DNA of 64,000 nucleotides from Elymus sibiricus. Taxonomy: Eukaryota; Streptophyta; Magnoliopsida; Poales; Poaceae. Below, in pieces: positions 61,051 through 64,000 of the stretch. The stretch is from contig CM077676.1 of the NCBI GenBank assembly GCA_039707655.1, positions 80,585,395 to 80,649,394 of the forward strand. The letters are read 5' to 3'. Positions within the stretch are counted from its first letter, which is position 1, and every line of letters begins with the position of its first letter. Position numbers and translations under genes: made by a program. The notes beneath the pieces were generated by a model, which saw only the letters and a list, made by a program, of their open reading frames with translations, searched no databases and was not told where the DNA came from.

Positions 61051-64000
61051 TGTAACACCCCAAAATTTTCTCTCTGGATTTTTTTAAAATCTTTTTATTA
61101 AAATAAAATGCTTTGAATTATTTTGGCCCTATTTTCTTTTTCTCTTTCTTCTGTTCTGAAATTCATTTTTAATTTTAATTGAGGTTTCAAATTTTTGCAT
61201 GTTTCTGTTTTGAAGGTTTAAAGATTTGGTAATTATTTTTGAGAGATCAAAAATATTTTTCTCTTTAGGAAAAATTTCTGGAATACAAAAACTATTCCAT
61301 GAAATAGCCTTTTCACTTCTTTCTAGCCCCTCCAAATTCTTCCTATAATTTTTCTGCCACTCCTAAATTATCCCTCAAGACACTCACACCTTCTAGGACA
61401 GTATCCAACTTCCTTCCACCTTACAAAAATATTTTTCTCATATTTTATAAATTCCAAAGTTGGAATTTATATTATTCATAGTTTCTTGGAATTTCAAAGG
61501 AACTATATTTTCTACAATTCTTCTGTCTCCACCAAAATTTCCCCAACAACTAGACAGCACCCAAAACCCATTTCACCAAAAACATTGTGTTCCACAATTC
61601 AAAAATTTCAAATTTCACTCAGTTCAATTTTGGACCAGAAACAATCTCTCTGATACAAACCTATTTTGAATTGCTCCAAAAATTCTGAAACTTTGCCAAG
61701 TCCTCTTATTTGCATCAATACATCACCACAAAAATTCCCTAAAAATCCTAAAATCCCTAACACCCTCTGGCATTTCATCACACAGGTGGTGTGCATACTG
61801 TTCATCACTGAATAAAATTCAGTTAACTGAACCTAGTTCAGTGACAGAGGCGATCGACGCCGTGCTCCTCACTCCACCACCTCTCCTTGTCATCCACGCC
61901 TCTCTCAGTCATCATTGAGCCGCCGTAACTTTCCCTGGTCAGTAACTCCATCGACAAAACAGTGCTGGCCGGTGCAGCTACCTCCGACCTCATCCGCGGC
62001 AGCCGAGCGGATCGGCTCGACCCCGCCCGCCATCTTCACTCCCCCAGCTGCCCTCCCTCACCTAATCTCCTCCACGTGGCGCCTTCTCCGAGTCATCGCC
62101 ACACTGCCTAAGCCGCTGGGGCCCGCTGTCAGTCACCGGAGCAGCCTGCTGTCCGCCGCACCCGTACGGGAGCCGCCTCGCGAATAGGACGAACAGGCCC
62201 GAATTCATCCATGAAAATGCCTCTGGAGAACTCATTTGACCTCCCCGATCGTGCACCGCATCTCGCCACCGTCCATAACCAACTCGGCGGCCGGAATTTA
62301 CTCCGGCGTCAGCCGCAATCCACCGGCCTCCTCGGAATGCCCATAAATAGGGCCCCCCGAGCTCCATTCGCTTCATCCACCATCCACCCTGCCTCCCAAT
62401 CGACTGCCTCACCACTCGCTCGACCTTGAGAGGGTCTTCTTCCTCCTCTCCGGTCACCGAGCCGCCGCCTCCCTCCCCGATCACCACGACGCCGATACTC
62501 CATCTACACCCTCCAAACTTTGCCAGTAACCTCAAATCACACCCATACTTCGATTCCGCACTCCAATTTCACCACCCGAGCTTTCTCTGGCGAGTTCCGA
62601 TCACACCCGAAACATCGTCCGCCGCCGTCGACCTCGCCGTCGTTCAAGTGCTCGCCGGCGACCACCACCACCACCCACCGACGCGGAGTTCCACCCTGAG
62701 CACATCCCGATCATCGCCGCCTTATAAAACCCCGGCGATCGTCGCCGGCGATCGCCGCCGTCCTCTGTGCACGCGCGCGAGCGCTTTCAAATTTAAACCT
62801 GACGGGTCGACCCCACCCGTCAGTGTTTTATTCTTTTCTGGTTAAAACAGAAAGCGTATTCTGTTGTTTACGCGTTCTGAGTTGGAAACCGTATTCGTGC
62901 CCGAAGCGTTTTCTTTATAAACGCACAGGGACTGGAATTTTTGCAGAAAAACCCCTGAGTTTAAAAGTTGAATAACTTTTAAACTACCACTCTGATTGAG
63001 TTGAATCTTTTTTTGAAATTCTTATTTTTCTCTCTAGTTTTTTTTTAGTATTTATTTAAAAATATTTTGAGGCAAGTTTTGGTACTGTTCCCAAATTTTT
63101 AATTCGAGTTTGAATTTGAATTTTTTAGAAAAAGAAGAGGGGAACTTTGCCGGGAATTTTGAGTGTTCTCCTTCTGACTACTTTGGACAAGGCAAGCATT
63201 TTGAACTTGGGATATGGTGATTGCATTTGCATTTGCATTGCATGGTTGCATCGGTTGGAATTGCACCGTATGTGTAGTTTATCGCAAGTGCATGCATGCA
63301 TGGTCATATTATTTCTTGTGCATGACTTGCACTTCACTCAAGCATCTGACATGGGGAAAGGCTGTGAGCACTAGGAGTGCAGCTCCTGACTTGGACGTGC
63401 TGGTGAGAACGGTCCCGTTGTGACACGACGGTGTCACCGTGGCATGTGAGACATGCCAGACTTAATAATAACAACACCTCCTGAGTCGACCTAGATCGAG
63501 TCTTGTTCCGTCACACCTAGCTAAACACCGTGCTGCCACGGGTCTTCCCGCAAGGGAAGTATGGTTTAGTAAGTTGCTAACCCCTGTCTGTGTACACACC
63601 ACATAGAGGGCCATGATGAGGGTTTCCACGGCCATGGACTAAATCCCGTCATCAGGTCAGGGGGCATGGGTGTATCCGGCTGGGCCGAGAGGGGGGCACC
63701 CCTTGTAATCCGCGCGAATGTATAGTGATCCCATGCTAATCGAGATTGTAGTCTCCCCGACTTAGAGTTTTTCTTGAATGGTGCTTTGGGTGATTCCTGG
63801 CATCCGGAAAGTTAATCTGGTGTGTGCTAGTCAGGTGTGTTTTCATCCCAAAGGCCGTAGTGGGAATTAGTCAGTGCCACGGTGTTGACTAAAGAAATCT
63901 CATACACGTGGGTAAAGAGTACACCCTCTGCAGAGTTATACCTATTCGAATAGCCATGTCCGCGGTCAAGGACGTTAGCTGGGAAGGGTCAAGTGTCGGT
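61051..64000 (+). mobile_element. Tekay-type LTR, left part (runs off the window)
   Basis: It begins TGTAACACCCC after ATTAT, the possible target-duplication half. The layout matches the Tekay LTR: AT-rich start, GC-rich block (61850-62800), TATA-like sites (62722-62729 and 62913-62920), an AAG/GCAAGC donor-like site (63189-63197), then a region with the CTATTCGAATAG box (63942). ORFs in the GC-rich block show no family motifs. The sequence is too different from the duplicated Tekay LTR to be the same family. Confidence 0.75.
63942..63953. promoter_or_regulatory. Conserved palindromic box in the right-hand LTR
   Basis: CTATTCGAATAG followed by ccatgtccgcgg, as at 51103 and 52995. Confidence 0.5.

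Noticed and set aside
61915..62845. Possible host gene upstream of a TATA-like site in the right-hand LTR
   Set aside because: The GC-rich block sits where the Tekay LTRs have theirs, flanked by LTR sequence on both sides; frames overlap on both strands with no domain.

Overview
The window is intergenic DNA from a large grass genome. The element mix points to Triticeae (wheat, goatgrass or barley type): a BARE1/Angela/WIS-like Copia element, Athila-type Gypsy elements whose LTRs begin TGATACGTC, Tekay-type chromoviruses with LTRs of about 4 kb, and a CACTA transposon. I see no intact host gene, no rRNA or tRNA gene and no CRISPR array. Essentially everything is nested transposable elements, most of them broken.

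The main architectural fact is a direct tandem duplication of about 26.1 kb. Unit 1 occupies 1-23781, with its left end outside the window. Unit 2 is complete at 23782-49883. Each unit carries, in order: an Athila-type element that encodes only a Gag-like protein; its 3' LTR, cut short and fused to the 5'-truncated gag of a Tekay chromovirus; the Tekay pol, split by a 5.7-kb CACTA transposon (6528-12253 and 32646-38370, target duplication ATG); and the Tekay 3' LTR, split by an 8.7-kb minus-strand Copia element (13878-22601 and 39979-48702, target duplication GTCGT). The units share every insertion and most inactivating stop codons. By eye they differ at 11 sites over 3423 bp of pol (about 0.3%), so the duplication came after all the nesting. 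The Copia LTR pairs differ by roughly 1.7-2%, so the Copia insertion is several times older than the duplication.

To the right, 49884-51879 completes the Tekay 3' LTR, including a possible two-exon, LTR-encoded acidic small protein. Region 51880-52088 is the tail of the Athila-type 3' LTR into which Tekay inserted. Regions 52089-52213 and 55953-56334 are two halves of a minus-strand Athila-like LTR, split by a solo Tekay-family LTR (52214-55947, minus strand). This solo LTR forms a large inverted repeat with the Tekay LTR. Region 56335-59049 is the 3' internal part of that minus-strand element, with a broken gag-like ORF. Then come an Athila-type LTR fragment (59050-60026), a 45-bp LTR scrap, about 1 kb of unclassified AT-rich DNA, and the first 2950 bp of another Tekay-type LTR (61051-64000).

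The CACTA transposon carries host-gene-like pieces, including a recognisable exon of a monothiol glutaredoxin, so it looks like a gene-capturing (Pack-type) CACTA. None of the retrotransposon polyproteins is intact; all are annotated as pseudogenes except the short Gag-like ORF. Family names such as Athila, Tekay and Angela are assigned from protein motifs and terminal sequences, not from a database search.
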